The position numbers and the translations under genes are program-made. This document shows, piece by piece, positions 16,880 through 26,200 of a stretch of 49,476 nt of DNA. Position 1 is the first letter of the stretch; each line of letters opens with the position of its first letter. Where the stretch lies: NCBI GenBank assembly GCA_905233245.1, contig CAJODK010000008.1, positions 1-49,476 on the forward strand, given 5' to 3'. The stretch is from an uncultured Prevotella sp. (GTDB taxonomy: Bacteria > Bacteroidota > Bacteroidia > Bacteroidales > Bacteroidaceae). Below the pieces are notes generated by a model. It searched no databases. It had not been told where the DNA came from and saw only the letters and a list, made by a program, of their open reading frames with translations.

Positions 16880-17797
16880 ATGGTAGTCGAGGATTTCCTT
16901 AGATACATGCTTGCAGAACGCGAAGCTTCACCACAAACGGTAGAGACATACCGAGAAGCTCTGAGCGACTACGAGAATTATCTGAAGGAGACCGATGACG
17001 ACCTGACCCTCGAAAATGCCGACACGGATGTGATACGCAGTTGGGTGGAAGACATGATGGACAGAGGACACAAGGCCTCATACACATGCAAGAAACTCAG
17101 CGCAGTGAAATCCCTCTATCGGTACGCCCTGCGACAGGGCATCATGGCAAAGGATCCTGCACATAGTGTCAGCGGACCTAAGAAGGACAAGGTGTTGCCT
17201 ACATTCCTGAAGGAGGCGGAAGCTAACCGACTCTTCGACGAGATAGGATGGAAGAAGGATGATATTGGCGATGTGCGTGCGCGTACATTAATATTATTGC
17301 TCTATTCTACTGGCATAAGAAGGGCAGAGGTGGTAGCGCTGAAAGATAGGGATGTCAACCTCATCACTCACGAGATGAAGGTGACGGGCAAGAGAAGAAA
17401 GCAGAGAATAGTGCCACTGGGTGACGAGATAGTGGAGGAGTTGAGAAACTATATGACACTCCGAGATAATCGTACTCCAGCAACGGACTACTCAGAGGCT
17501 CTCTTCAGAAATGACAAGGGAAGACCACTTACAGACTCACAGGTCTATAGGATAGTACGCGAGAAACTTTCACTAGTAACAACGCAGAAGAAGAGGTCAC
17601 CCCACGTCCTGAGACACTCCTTCGCCACGGCAATGCTCAATCACGATGCTAAGCTGGGCAGTGTGCAGAAACTATTGGGGCATGAGAGTCTGAATACGAC
17701 TCAGATATATACCCACGTGACTTTCGAGGAACTAAAGCGAAGCTACAGTAAAGCCCACCCACGGGAGTCGGAAGACGAACAGCAGGAGGGTAATTAA
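16880..17797 (+). CDS. xerC: Tyrosine recombinase, XerC/XerD type
   Basis: 305 residues, typical Xer length. The N-terminal SAM-like DNA-binding domain spans about 1-90, the catalytic domain the rest. The full active site is visible: Arg147 (TGIRRAEV), Lys171 (KVTGKRRKQRIVPL), His242 and Arg245 (HVLRHSFA), His268 (LLGHES) and the nucleophile Tyr277 (TQIYTHV). Its place between rpsU and hpf is conserved in Bacteroidales, which marks it as the housekeeping chromosome-dimer resolvase and not an integrase of a mobile element. XerC or XerD cannot be told apart without alignment. Confidence 0.9.
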   Translation: MVVEDFLRYMLAEREASPQTVETYREALSDYENYLKETDDDLTLENADTDVIRSWVEDMMDRGHKASYTCKKLSAVKSLYRYALRQGIMAKDPAHSVSGPKKDKVLPTFLKEAEANRLFDEIGWKKDDIGDVRARTLILLLYSTGIRRAEVVALKDRDVNLITHEMKVTGKRRKQRIVPLGDEIVEELRNYMTLRDNRTPATDYSEALFRNDKGRPLTDSQVYRIVREKLSLVTTQKKRSPHVLRHSFATAMLNHDAKLGSVQKLLGHESLNTTQIYTHVTFEELKRSYSKAHPRESEDEQQEGN

Positions 17798-17820
17798 TAA
17801 CCATTTAATCAACACTGACT

Positions 17821-18120
17821 ATGGAAATTAAGATTCAGGCGCTGCACTTTGATGCAACAGAGAAATTAGAGGAGTTCGTAACCAAGAAGGTAAGTAAACT
17901 CCAGAAGTCTTACGAAGATATACAGAAAGTTGAGGTGCAACTAAAAGTCGTCAAGCCACAGACGGCAATGAATAAACAGACAAGCATAAATGTGGTGATA
18001 CCTGGTGCTTCGCAGTTTGTCGAAAAGACCTGCGATACGTTCGAAGAAGGAGTGGATCTCTGTGTCGATGCACTGAAGGTAAAGTTGACGAAACTGAAAG
18101 AAAAAACAAGAAATCATTAA
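17821..18120 (+). CDS. hpf: Ribosome hibernation-promoting factor / ribosome-associated inhibitor, short form
   Basis: 99 residues with the beta-alpha fold pattern of the HPF/RaiA family: MEIKIQALHFDATEKLEEFV, KKVSKLQKSY, then VEVQLKVVK. No C-terminal dimerisation domain is present, so this is a short form. It binds the decoding site of the 30S subunit in stationary phase and blocks translation. It follows the Xer gene by 23 bp and precedes the tRNA cluster. Confidence 0.9.
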   Translation: MEIKIQALHFDATEKLEEFVTKKVSKLQKSYEDIQKVEVQLKVVKPQTAMNKQTSINVVIPGASQFVEKTCDTFEEGVDLCVDALKVKLTKLKEKTRNH

Positions 18121-18137
18121 AAAAACTTCGGAAAAGT

Positions 18138-18168
18138 TTTGGTGATTAAAAAATTATGCGTACCTTTG
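18138..18168 (+). promoter_or_regulatory. Promoter of the tRNA-tuf operon
   Basis: TTTG at 18138-18141 and TACCTTTG at 18161-18168 with 19 nt between them, consensus boxes at nearly ideal spacing. The first tRNA begins at 18188, about 14 nt after the predicted start. Confidence 0.85.
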
Positions 18169-18187
18169 CACCCGCAAATGCAATGAC

Positions 18188-18261
18188 GCCTCTTTAGCTC
18201 AGTTGGCCAGAGCACGTGATTTGTAATCTCGGGGTCGTTGGTTCGAATCCGACAAGAGGCT
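18188..18261 (+). tRNA. tRNA-Thr (anticodon TGT)
   Basis: Acceptor GCCTCTT pairs with AAGAGGC, discriminator T at 18261, T-loop TTCGAAT. The anticodon loop TTTGTAA is at 18220-18226. The third pair of the anticodon stem is a T-T mismatch (18217/18229); the rest of the fold is normal, so I treat the gene as functional. CCA is not encoded, as for all tRNAs in this cluster. Confidence 0.95.
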
Positions 18262-18283
18262 CTGCAGAGGGACGCATAATAAA

Positions 18284-18366
18284 GGGTGGTTACCAGAGTG
18301 GCCAAATGGGGCAGACTGTAAATCTGCTGTCTTTCGACTTCGGTGGTTCGAATCCATCACCACCCA
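18284..18366 (+). tRNA. tRNA-Tyr (anticodon GTA)
   Basis: Acceptor GGGTGGT pairs with ACCACCC, discriminator A at 18366. The anticodon loop CTGTAAA lies between GCAGA and TCTGC. A long variable arm (class II) precedes the GGTGG T-stem with its TTCGAAT loop, as expected for tyrosine. Confidence 0.95.
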
Positions 18367-18438
18367 CTCTAACAAAAGTAAGTTTGCGGAAACGCTTGTT
18401 CTCTCTCCTATGAAACAACGCCTTCGCATTCTTTTTCT

Positions 18439-18511
18439 GCGGAAATAGCTCAGTTGATAGAGCACTAGCCTTCCAAGCTGGGGGTCGCGGGTTTGAGCCC
18501 CGTTTTCCGCT
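18439..18511 (+). tRNA. tRNA-Gly (anticodon TCC)
   Basis: Acceptor GCGGAAA pairs with TTTCCGC, discriminator T at 18511. The anticodon loop CTTCCAA lies between CTAGC and GCTGG (one G-T pair). It is preceded by a 72-bp spacer after tRNA-Tyr that shows no other structure I can name. Confidence 0.95.
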
Positions 18512-18528
18512 CTGATGCTTTAAGCAAT

Positions 18529-18600
<72 letters not shown>

Positions 18601-18640
18601 CCACTTATTACAGTAACAACTTCATAAACTAAACAAAACA

Positions 18641-19828
18641 ATGGCAAAAGAGACTTTCCAGCGTGACAAAATTCACGTAAACATTGGTACCATTGGTCAC
18701 GTTGACCACGGTAAGACAACTCTGACCGCTGCTATCACTACTGTACTCGCAAAGAAGGGCCTTTCTGAGCTCAAGTCTTTCGATCAGATTGATAACGCTC
18801 CTGAGGAGAAGGAACGCGGTATTACTATTAACACAGCTCACGTAGAGTATCAGACAGAGAAGCGTCACTACGCTCACGTTGACTGCCCAGGACACGCCGA
18901 CTATGTAAAGAACATGGTAACTGGTGCTGCTCAGATGGACGGTGCTATCATTGTAGTTGCTGCTACTGACGGTCCTATGCCTCAGACTCGTGAGCACGTA
19001 CTGCTCGCACGTCAGGTGAACGTACCACGCCTCGTTGTATTCCTCAACAAGTGTGATATGGTTGACGACGAAGAGATGCTTGAGCTCGTTGAGATGGAGA
19101 TGCGTGAGCTTCTCGATCAGTATGAGTTCGACGGCGACAATACTCCTATCATCCGCGGTTCTGCTCTTGGTGCCCTCAACGGCGTTGAGAAGTGGGAGGA
19201 GAAGATAATGGAGCTGATGGACGCTTGTGATACATGGATTCAGGATCCTCCACGTGACCTCGATAAGCCATTCCTTATGCCTGTTGAGGACGTATTCTCA
19301 ATCACTGGTCGTGGTACTGTTGCTACTGGTCGTATCGAGACTGGTCGTATCCACGTAGGTGACGAGGTAGAGCTCCTCGGTCTTGGTGAGGACAAGAAGT
19401 CAGTTGTAACTGGCGTTGAGATGTTCCGTAAGATTCTTGACGAGGGTCAGGCTGGTGATAACGTTGGTCTGCTGCTCCGTGGTATCGACAAGAACGAGAT
19501 CAAGCGTGGTATGGTACTCTGTCACCCAGGTCAGATTAAGCCATTCAAGCGCTTCAAGGCTTCTATCTACGTACTGAAGAAGGAAGAGGGTGGTCGTCAC
19601 ACTCCATTCGGCAACAAGTATCGTCCACAGTTCTACCTCCGTACAATGGACTGTACAGGTGAGATCACTCTCCCAGAGGGAGTTGAGATGGTAATGCCTG
19701 GCGATAATGTTGAGATTCAGGTAGAGCTCATCTACGCTGTGGCTCTGAATGCAGGTCTGCGTTTCGCTATCCGTGAGGGTGGCCGTACCGTAGGTTCTGG
19801 TCAGATCACAGAGGTTTACGAGGATTAA
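18641..19828 (+). CDS. tuf: Elongation factor Tu
   Basis: 395 residues, normal EF-Tu length. G1 is GHVDHGKT (19-26), G3 DCPGH (about 81-85), G4 NKCD (about 136-139); the switch I region [12 protein letters not shown] is intact. Domains 2 and 3 follow without gaps. It delivers aminoacyl-tRNA to the ribosome. The gene lies behind four tRNAs and in front of tRNA-Trp and secE, the usual Bacteroidetes arrangement. Codon use is strongly biased, as in other highly expressed genes of the window. Confidence 0.98.
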   Translation: MAKETFQRDKIHVNIGTIGHVDHGKTTLTAAITTVLAKKGLSELKSFDQIDNAPEEKERGITINTAHVEYQTEKRHYAHVDCPGHADYVKNMVTGAAQMDGAIIVVAATDGPMPQTREHVLLARQVNVPRLVVFLNKCDMVDDEEMLELVEMEMRELLDQYEFDGDNTPIIRGSALGALNGVEKWEEKIMELMDACDTWIQDPPRDLDKPFLMPVEDVFSITGRGTVATGRIETGRIHVGDEVELLGLGEDKKSVVTGVEMFRKILDEGQAGDNVGLLLRGIDKNEIKRGMVLCHPGQIKPFKRFKASIYVLKKEEGGRHTPFGNKYRPQFYLRTMDCTGEITLPEGVEMVMPGDNVEIQVELIYAVALNAGLRFAIREGGRTVGSGQITEVYED

Positions 19829-19848
19829 TACTCAGTAAATTCATAATA

Positions 19849-19883
19849 GAAGGAAGTTAAAGGCCTAGCTTTTAACTTCCTTT
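19849..19883 (+). terminator. Hairpin between tuf and tRNA-Trp
   Basis: GGAAGTTAAA (19852-19861) pairs with TTTAACTTCC (19871-19880), and further pairs extend the stem on both sides. Only three T residues follow before CC, so it may be a weak terminator or a processing stem releasing the tRNA that begins at 19887. Confidence 0.65.
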
Positions 19884-19886
19884 CCT

Positions 19887-19957
19887 ACGGGAGTCTTTCA
19901 ATGGTAGGAAAGCGGTCTCCAAAACCGTCAATGAGGGTTCGATTCCTTCCTCCCGTG
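19887..19957 (+). tRNA. tRNA-Trp (anticodon CCA)
   Basis: Acceptor ACGGGAG pairs with CTCCCGT, discriminator G at 19957. The anticodon loop CTCCAAA lies between GCGGT and ACCGT; T-loop TTCGATT. Its place between tuf and secE is conserved in Bacteroidetes. Confidence 0.95.
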
Positions 19958-19977
19958 CTAAAAAGAAGACAATATTT

Positions 19978-20166
19978 ATGAAGAAGGTTATAGACTATTG
20001 CAAGGCTTGCTACAATGAGCTTGCACATAAGACCACATGGCCAACACGTCAGCAGCTGACACACTCCGCGATGGTAGTGCTGTCTGCTTCTCTCGTTATA
20101 GCCATCATAGTATTCTGCATGGACTCAGTATTCAGATTTGTGATGAGTACCATCTACCCTAACTAA
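19978..20166 (+). CDS. secE: Preprotein translocase subunit SecE
   Basis: 62 residues, the short single-membrane-span form. The conserved amphipathic segment with ELAHKTTWPTRQQL (about 14-27) precedes one transmembrane helix (about 32-55). It is an essential part of the SecYEG channel. It lies 20 bp after tRNA-Trp and 27 bp before nusG, in the standard secE-nusG-rplK order. Confidence 0.95.
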   Translation: MKKVIDYCKACYNELAHKTTWPTRQQLTHSAMVVLSASLVIAIIVFCMDSVFRFVMSTIYPN

Positions 20167-20193
20167 TCATATTATAATAAGGTAAAAAGGTCT

Positions 20194-20739
20194 ATGCAAG
20201 AGAAAGGTATGAAATGGTATGCCATGCGCGCTGTCAGTGGCAAGGAGGCTAAGCTTAAGGAATATATTGAGAAGGAATGTTCTCACAATCCTGAGTTGGC
20301 TAAGCATGTATCACAGGTGTTGCTGCCTATGGAGAAGCATGCAGCCATGAAGAATGGTAAGCGCGTGGTGAAAGAGAAGACTGCACTGCCAGGATACTTG
20401 TTCGTAGAGGCGGAGATGGTAGGCGATACAGCTCATACGCTACGCTTCATGCCTAACTGTCTGGGATTCCTTGGAGGTCTGGATAATCCGACTCCTGTAC
20501 GTCAGTCTGACATCAACCGTATGATTGGTGCTGCTGAGGAGACAGAACTGGTAGAGGAGATGGAGATACCATATGTAATCAACGAGTCTGTGAAGGTGAC
20601 CGATGGTCCTTTCAGTGGTTTCAGTGGTGTCATCGAGGAGATCAACAACGAGAAGCGTTCCCTCAAGGTTATCGTGAAGATATTCGGACGCAACACTCCT
20701 CTGGAACTCAACTTCATGCAGGTAGAGAAAGAAGGATAA
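20194..20739 (+). CDS. nusG: Transcription termination/antitermination factor NusG
   Basis: 181 residues. The NGN domain begins with KWYAMRAVSGKEAKLKEYIE and includes PGYLFVEAEM; the C-terminal KOW domain contains VKVTDGPFSGFSGVIEEI (about 132-149). It binds RNA polymerase and links it to Rho or to the ribosome. A second in-frame ATG (20209, MKWYAMRA) is an alternative start; the first gives the length usual for the family. Confidence 0.95.
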   Translation: MQEKGMKWYAMRAVSGKEAKLKEYIEKECSHNPELAKHVSQVLLPMEKHAAMKNGKRVVKEKTALPGYLFVEAEMVGDTAHTLRFMPNCLGFLGGLDNPTPVRQSDINRMIGAAEETELVEEMEIPYVINESVKVTDGPFSGFSGVIEEINNEKRSLKVIVKIFGRNTPLELNFMQVEKEG

Positions 20740-20753
20740 TAACGAAGAACAGT

Positions 20754-20786
20754 GGGTTGACCCAATATAATGCTTCCAATCAACCC
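20754..20786 (+). promoter_or_regulatory. Hairpin in the rplK leader
   Basis: GGGTTGA (20754-20760) pairs with TCAACCC (20780-20786), followed by a pyrimidine-rich stretch and an AT-rich leader up to the rplK ATG at 20826. It could be a weak terminator after nusG or a ribosomal-protein-responsive leader element. Confidence 0.5.
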
Positions 20787-20825
20787 CTTTCTATATAAAT
20801 TCACATTTAATTATTAACAACAAAG

Positions 20826-21263
20826 ATGGCTAAAGAAGTTGCTGGACAACTCAAGTTACAGATTAAGGGCGGTGCCGCCAATCCATCTCCTCCAGTAGGA
20901 CCTGCACTGGGTTCTAAGGGTATCAACATCATGGGCTTCTGCAAGGAGTTCAATGCTCGTACCCAGGATAAGGCTGGCAAGGTACTTCCTGTTGTTATTA
21001 CTTACTATGCCGACAAGTCTTTTGACTTCGTAATCAAGACATCTCCTGCTGCTGTGCAGCTCAAGGAGATTGCGAAGGTAAAGTCAGGTTCTGCTTCTCC
21101 TAACCGTAACAAGGTTGCTGAGGTTACATGGGACCAGATTCGTACCATCGCTGAGGACAAGCTCAAGGACCTCAACTGCTTTACCGTAGAGTCTGCTATG
21201 AAGCAGATTGCTGGTACTGCACGCAGCATGGGTATCACCGTTAAGGGTGACTTCCCTGCTTAA
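20826..21263 (+). CDS. rplK: 50S ribosomal protein L11
   Basis: 145 residues. The N-terminal domain carries the proline-rich [20 protein letters not shown] (about 18-37) that contacts translation factors, and the C-terminal domain binds the GTPase-associated 23S rRNA (ending [13 protein letters not shown]). It is the first gene of the rplKAJL-rpoBC series. Confidence 0.97.
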   Translation: MAKEVAGQLKLQIKGGAANPSPPVGPALGSKGINIMGFCKEFNARTQDKAGKVLPVVITYYADKSFDFVIKTSPAAVQLKEIAKVKSGSASPNRNKVAEVTWDQIRTIAEDKLKDLNCFTVESAMKQIAGTARSMGITVKGDFPA

Positions 21264-21286
21264 TAGGCAAAAGAAGTAAAGGCATA

Positions 21287-21349
21287 ATCTCGTAACGAAG
21301 AGATCCGCTGATTTATTTAACATTTCCGGGAGGCAGACATCTACCTGCC
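21287..21349 (+). promoter_or_regulatory. Structured rplK-rplA intercistronic region
   Basis: The gap between rplK and rplA is 113 bp, long for this operon. It holds two hairpins: ATCTC with GAGAT (21287-21304) and GGCAG with CTGCC (21332-21349), the second inside a GC-rich patch in an otherwise AT-rich leader. An L1-type feedback site is a reasonable guess, because L1 controls its own mRNA in other bacteria, but no rRNA-mimic motif is proven here. Confidence 0.45.
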
Positions 21350-21376
21350 GTTAGCACCGAAAAAACTTCAAAAACA

Positions 21377-22069
21377 ATGAGTAAACTGACAAAAAATCAA
21401 AAGGCAGTAGCTGATAAGGTAGAGGCTAACAAGCTCTACACCATCGATGAGGCTGCAGCTCTTGTGAAGGAAATCACCACTACGAAGTTCGACGCTTCTG
21501 TTGACGTTGACGTTCGTCTCGGTGTTGACCCTCGTAAGGCTAACCAGATGGTTCGTGGTGTAGTATCTCTCCCTAACGGTACTGGTAAGGTAACACGTGT
21601 GCTCGCACTCGTAACACCAGATCAGGAAGTTGCTGCAAAGGAAGCTGGCGCTGACTACGTTGGTCTCGACGAGTATATCGAGAAGATCAAGGGTGGTTGG
21701 ACAGATATTGATGTCATCATCACTATGCCTTCTTGCATGGGTAAGATAGGTCCTATCGGTCGTATCCTCGGCCCTCGCGGACTCATGCCTAACCCTAAGA
21801 GCGGCACTGTGACTATGGACGTTGCCAAGGCTGTCAAGGAAGTTAAGCAGGGTAAGATTGACTTCAAGGTTGACAAGACTGGTATCATCCACACTTCTAT
21901 TGGTAAGGTTTCTATGGACGCTGCTGCTATCGCTGGCAACGCCAAGGAGTTTATCAATACCGTCATCAAACTTAAGCCAGCTGCAGCAAAGGGTACATAC
22001 ATCAAGAGTATCTTTATTTCAAGCACAATGAGTAAGGGTATCAAGATTGATCCTAAATCAGCCGATTAA
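21377..22069 (+). CDS. rplA: 50S ribosomal protein L1
   Basis: 230 residues, normal length. The signature [18 protein letters not shown] is at about 126-143. Domain I is formed by both ends of the chain and domain II by the middle. L1 forms the mobile stalk at the ribosomal E site and in many bacteria represses its own operon by binding a leader that mimics 23S rRNA. Confidence 0.97.
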   Translation: MSKLTKNQKAVADKVEANKLYTIDEAAALVKEITTTKFDASVDVDVRLGVDPRKANQMVRGVVSLPNGTGKVTRVLALVTPDQEVAAKEAGADYVGLDEYIEKIKGGWTDIDVIITMPSCMGKIGPIGRILGPRGLMPNPKSGTVTMDVAKAVKEVKQGKIDFKVDKTGIIHTSIGKVSMDAAAIAGNAKEFINTVIKLKPAAAKGTYIKSIFISSTMSKGIKIDPKSAD

Positions 22070-22087
22070 CTCTAAAAGTTTTGTAAA

Positions 22088-22603
22088 ATGAAAAAAGAAG
22101 TAAAAGATACCGTAATCTCTGAGCTTGGCGCACTGCTGAAGCAGTATCCTCATTTCTACGTTGTTGACGTAACAGGTCTCAACGCCGAGGCTACTACTAA
22201 CCTGCGTCGTAAGGCTTTCCAGAACAACATCAAGACTGTCGTTGTTAAGAACAAGCTTCTTATCAAGGCATTTGATGCAGCAGAGCAGGACTACTCTGAA
22301 CTCTACGGCACACTGAAGGGCAACACCGCCCTTATGTTCTGTGAGACGGCAAACGTTCCTGCAAAGCTCCTCAAGGAGTTCAAGGATGTCAATCCTACCC
22401 TTAAGGCAGCTTATGCTGAGGAGAGCTTCTTCGTAGGTGCTGAGAAGCTTGCTGAGCTCGCAGCTCTGAAGAGCAAGAACGAACTCATCGCAGAGGTTGT
22501 TGCACTGCTCCAGTCTCCAGCGAAGAACGTTGTTTCTGGTCTCCAGTCAGGTGCTGGTACTATCCACGGTCTGCTCAAGACACTGGGCGAGCGTGCAGAG
22601 TAA
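22088..22603 (+). CDS. rplJ: 50S ribosomal protein L10
   Basis: 171 residues with the L10 pattern: an N-terminal rRNA-binding part (LRRKAFQNNIKTVVVKNKLL) and a C-terminal helix (AGTIHGLLKTLGERAE) that holds L7/L12 dimers. It forms the base of the stalk that recruits GTPase factors. It lies 18 bp after rplA and 51 bp before rplL. Confidence 0.97.
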   Translation: MKKEVKDTVISELGALLKQYPHFYVVDVTGLNAEATTNLRRKAFQNNIKTVVVKNKLLIKAFDAAEQDYSELYGTLKGNTALMFCETANVPAKLLKEFKDVNPTLKAAYAEESFFVGAEKLAELAALKSKNELIAEVVALLQSPAKNVVSGLQSGAGTIHGLLKTLGERAE

Positions 22604-22654
22604 TTAAAAGAATTAACAATTTTTAGTCAAAAACAAATTTAATTTTTAAATAAA

Positions 22655-23035
22655 ATGGCAGATATTAAAGCTATTGCTGAGGAACTCGTAAACCTCACAG
22701 TAAAGGAAGTAAATGAACTCGCTCAGGTCCTGAAGGACGAGTATGGTATTGAGCCAGCTGCTGCAGCTGTTGCAGTTGCTGCAGGCCCAGCTGCTGCTGG
22801 TGCTGCAGAGGCAGTTGAGGAGAAGGACTCATTCGACGTTGTTCTCGCAGAGGTAGGTGCTAACAAGCTCGCAGTCGTTAAGGCTGTTAAGGAGGCTTGT
22901 GGTCTTGGTTTGAAGGACGCTAAGGATCTCGTTGATGGTGCTCCTGCTACTATCAAGGAGGGTATGCCTAAGGCAGAAGCTGAGAACCTGAAGAAGGCTA
23001 TCGAAGAGGCTGGCGCTAAGGTAGAGCTGAAGTAA
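22655..23035 (+). CDS. rplL: 50S ribosomal protein L7/L12
   Basis: 126 residues. An N-terminal dimerisation domain is joined by an Ala/Gly-rich hinge (about 34-54) to the C-terminal factor-binding domain, with [20 protein letters not shown] (about 73-92) as its signature. It is present in several copies per ribosome. A strong hairpin 30 bp downstream would reduce transcription into rpoB, matching the need for more L12 than polymerase. Confidence 0.97.
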   Translation: MADIKAIAEELVNLTVKEVNELAQVLKDEYGIEPAAAAVAVAAGPAAAGAAEAVEEKDSFDVVLAEVGANKLAVVKAVKEACGLGLKDAKDLVDGAPATIKEGMPKAEAENLKKAIEEAGAKVELK

Positions 23036-23065
23036 TTTTTTTTACACACATTTACATTACGATAA

Positions 23066-23118
23066 AAAAGGTTGGGATCTTCCAAGTAGGTGGGTCCCGA
23101 CCTTTTCGTATCTTTTTT
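23066..23118 (+). terminator. rplL-rpoB attenuator/terminator hairpin
   Basis: AAAAGGTTGGGA (23066-23077) pairs with TCCCGACCTTTT (23095-23106), twelve pairs with one wobble and a 17-base loop. A T-run follows at about 23112-23118. Because rpoBC needs transcription from the same operon or from a weak promoter here, partial termination is likely, as in E. coli at the equivalent site. Confidence 0.8.
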
Positions 23119-23123
23119 TAGAC

Positions 23124-23151
23124 GTAAGAGGTTAGAGGTAAGAGGTTAGAG
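23124..23151 (+). repeat. Heptamer array (GTWAGAG)x4 in the rpoB leader
   Basis: Four perfect-period 7-bp units, GTAAGAG and GTTAGAG alternating, followed by ATATG. It lies between the rplL hairpin and rpoB. A near-identical array, (GTRAGAG)x4 followed by ATGTG, lies inside the FKBP gene at 35729-35756. Confidence 0.9.
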
Positions 23152-23218
23152 ATATGCTTTTGGCATAGAAATGGATTAGAAAAAAGTAATAAAAACAATA
23201 TATATACAAACAACGAGA

Positions 23219-26200
23219 ATGGCAAAGAAAGTTGCAGAAAACAGAATTAACTTCGCACGTGTGAAGAATCCGATGCCCTATCCGGATTTCCTTGACGTGC
23301 AGCTGAAGTCTTTCCGTGACTTCCTACAGTTGGATACCCCACCTGAGGAGCGTAAGAAGGACGGTCTGTACAAGGTGTTCGCAGAGAACTTCCCTATCAC
23401 AGACACGCGTAATAACTTCGTACTGGAGTTCCTGGACTACTTCATTGACCCACCACGCTACACTATGGAGGAGTGCCTCGAGCGCGGCCTTACCTACAGT
23501 GTGCCTATGAAGGCCAAGATGAAGCTCTATTGTACAGATGAGGAGCACACCGACTTTGAGACGATTATCTCTGACGTATTTCTCGGTACTATTCCTTACA
23601 TGACCGACAATGGCACCTTCATCATCAATGGTGCGGAGCGTGTCGTAGTATCACAGCTTCACCGTTCACCAGGTGTATTCTTCGGTCAGGGTATCCATGC
23701 CAATGGTTCCGTGCTCTATTCAGCCCGCATCATTCCTTTCAAGGGCTCTTGGATAGAGTTTGCTACCGACATCAATAATGTGATGTACGCCTACATCGAC
23801 CGTAAGAAGAAGTTGCCTGTTACAACTCTTCTGCGTGCCATCGGCTTCGAGAAGGATAAGGACATCCTTTCTATCTTCGACCTTGCCGAGGAGGTTAAGG
23901 TGACCAAGAAGAACCTCAAGGAACTCATCGGCCGCAAACTTGCTGCCAACATCATGCGCACATGGTCTGAGGACTTCGTGGATGAGGATACCGGTGAGGT
24001 AGTATCTCTGGAGCGTAATGAGATTATCATACAGCGTGAGACGGATATCACTGAGGACAATATTCAGGACATCCTCGACAGCGAGCAGGCTACTATCCTC
24101 GTACACAAGGATGAGGAGAATGCAGCCAAGTACTCTATCATCTTCAATACGCTGGCCAAGGATACCTCCAACTCTGAGAAAGAGGCCGTTTACTACATCT
24201 ACCGTCAGCTCCGCAATGCTGATCCTGCTGATGAAGCAAGCGCACGTGAGGTTATCCAGAACCTCTTCTTCTCTGACAAGCGTTATGACCTCGGTGAGGT
24301 AGGCCGCTATCGTATCAATAAGAAGCTCGGTCTCGACACTGACATTGATGTACGTGTACTTACCAAGGAGGACATCATCGAGATTATTAAGTATCTCATA
24401 CAGCTCATTAACAGCAATGCTACCGTAGATGATATCGACCACCTCTCCAACCGTCGTGTACGCACCGTCGGTGAGCAGTTGGCCAACCAGTTCTCTATCG
24501 GTCTGGCACGTATGAGCCGTACCATCCGCGAGCGTATGAACGTTCGTGACAATGAGGTCTTCACACCTACCGACCTGATTAATGCCAAGACCATATCTTC
24601 GGTTATCAATTCATTCTTCGGTACCAATCCTCTGTCACAGTTCATGGACCAGACCAACCCACTTGCTGAGGTCACTCACAAGCGTCGTCTCTCGGCTCTC
24701 GGTCCTGGCGGTCTGTCACGTGAGCGTGCAGGCTTCGAGGTGCGTGACGTCCACTACACTCACTACGGTCGTCTCTGTCCTATTGAGTCACCTGAAGGAC
24801 CTAACATCGGTCTGATTTCTTCACTCTGTATGTATGCTCAGATTAATGACCTGGGCTTCATCGAGACCCCATACCGTCGCGTTAAGGACGGCATCACTGA
24901 CCTCAATAATGACAATGTCGTTTACCTCACCGCTGAGGAGGAGGAAGACCACGTTATCGGTCAGGGTAATGCCCCACTGAAGGACGACGGCTCATTCATC
25001 CGTGAGGTTGTCAAGTGTCGTGAGAATGCCGACTTCCCTGTCGTGCCTCCTACTGACGTGGACCTCATGGACGTATCCCCACAGCAGATAGCATCTGTCT
25101 CTGCAGGTCTTATCCCATTCCTTGAGCATGATGATGGTCACCGTGCCCTTATGGGATGTAACATGATGCGTCAGGCAGTGCCTCTGCTCCACAATGATGC
25201 ACCTATCGTAGGTACAGGTCTGGAGCGTCAGGTCTGCGAGGACTCACGCACTATGATTACCGCTGAGGGTGATGGCGTTATCGAGTATGTTGACGCTACC
25301 ACCATCCGCATCCTCTATGACCGCACTAAGGATGAGGAGTTCGTAAGCTTCGAACCAGCTGTCAAGGAGTACCGCATTCCTAAGTTCCGTCGCACCAACC
25401 AGAATATGACCATCGACCTGCGTCCTATCTGTGAGAAGGGTCAGCGTGTCAAGGCTGGTGATATCCTCACCGAGGGCTACGCTACAGAGAATGGCGAGCT
25501 CGCTCTGGGTCGCAACCTCCTCGTGGCTTACATGCCATGGAAGGGTTACAACTATGAGGATGCTATCGTGCTCTCTGAGCGCGTCGTTCGCGATGATGTC
25601 CTCACTTCCGTACACGTCGATGAGTACTCTCTCGAGGTACGTGAGACCAAGCGTGGTGTTGAGGAACTCACTGCTGATATCCCTAATGTCTCAGAGGACG
25701 CTACCAAGGACCTCGATGAGAATGGTATCATCCGTATCGGTGCCCGTGTAGAGCCAGGTGACATCATGATAGGTAAGATTTCACCAAAGGGTGAGAGCGA
25801 CCCTTCACCAGAGGAGAAACTCCTCCGTGCCATCTTCGGCGATAAGGCTGGTGATGTCAAGGACTCTTCTCTCAAGGCTAATCCGTCACTCTCAGGCGTG
25901 GTAATCGACAAGAAGCTCTTCTCCAAGGCTATCAAGACTCGCGAGATTAAGAAGCAGGACAAGATTACCCTCGCTAAAATAGATGAGGAATACGCAGCTA
26001 AGGGCAACGACCTCAAGGAGATCCTCGTTGACAAGCTCCTCGTGCTCACCAAGGGCAAGACCTCACAGGGTATTCTTGACTCTACAGGTGCTGAAATCAT
26101 CACCAAGGGTAGCAAGTTCACTGCTGCTATGCTCATGAATCTTGAGTACGATGGCGTGCAGACCTCTGGATGGACTGGCGATGACCACAATGACGAGATG

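Noticed and set aside
16880..17797. Xer-type recombinase as the integrase of a mobile element
   Set aside because: It sits in the conserved rpsU-xer-hpf order, its neighbours are housekeeping genes and no attachment-site repeats were seen at the nearby tRNAs.
18188..18261. First tRNA-Thr as a pseudogene because of a T-T mismatch in the anticodon stem
   Set aside because: All other stems and the loops are intact and the gene stands first behind a consensus promoter.
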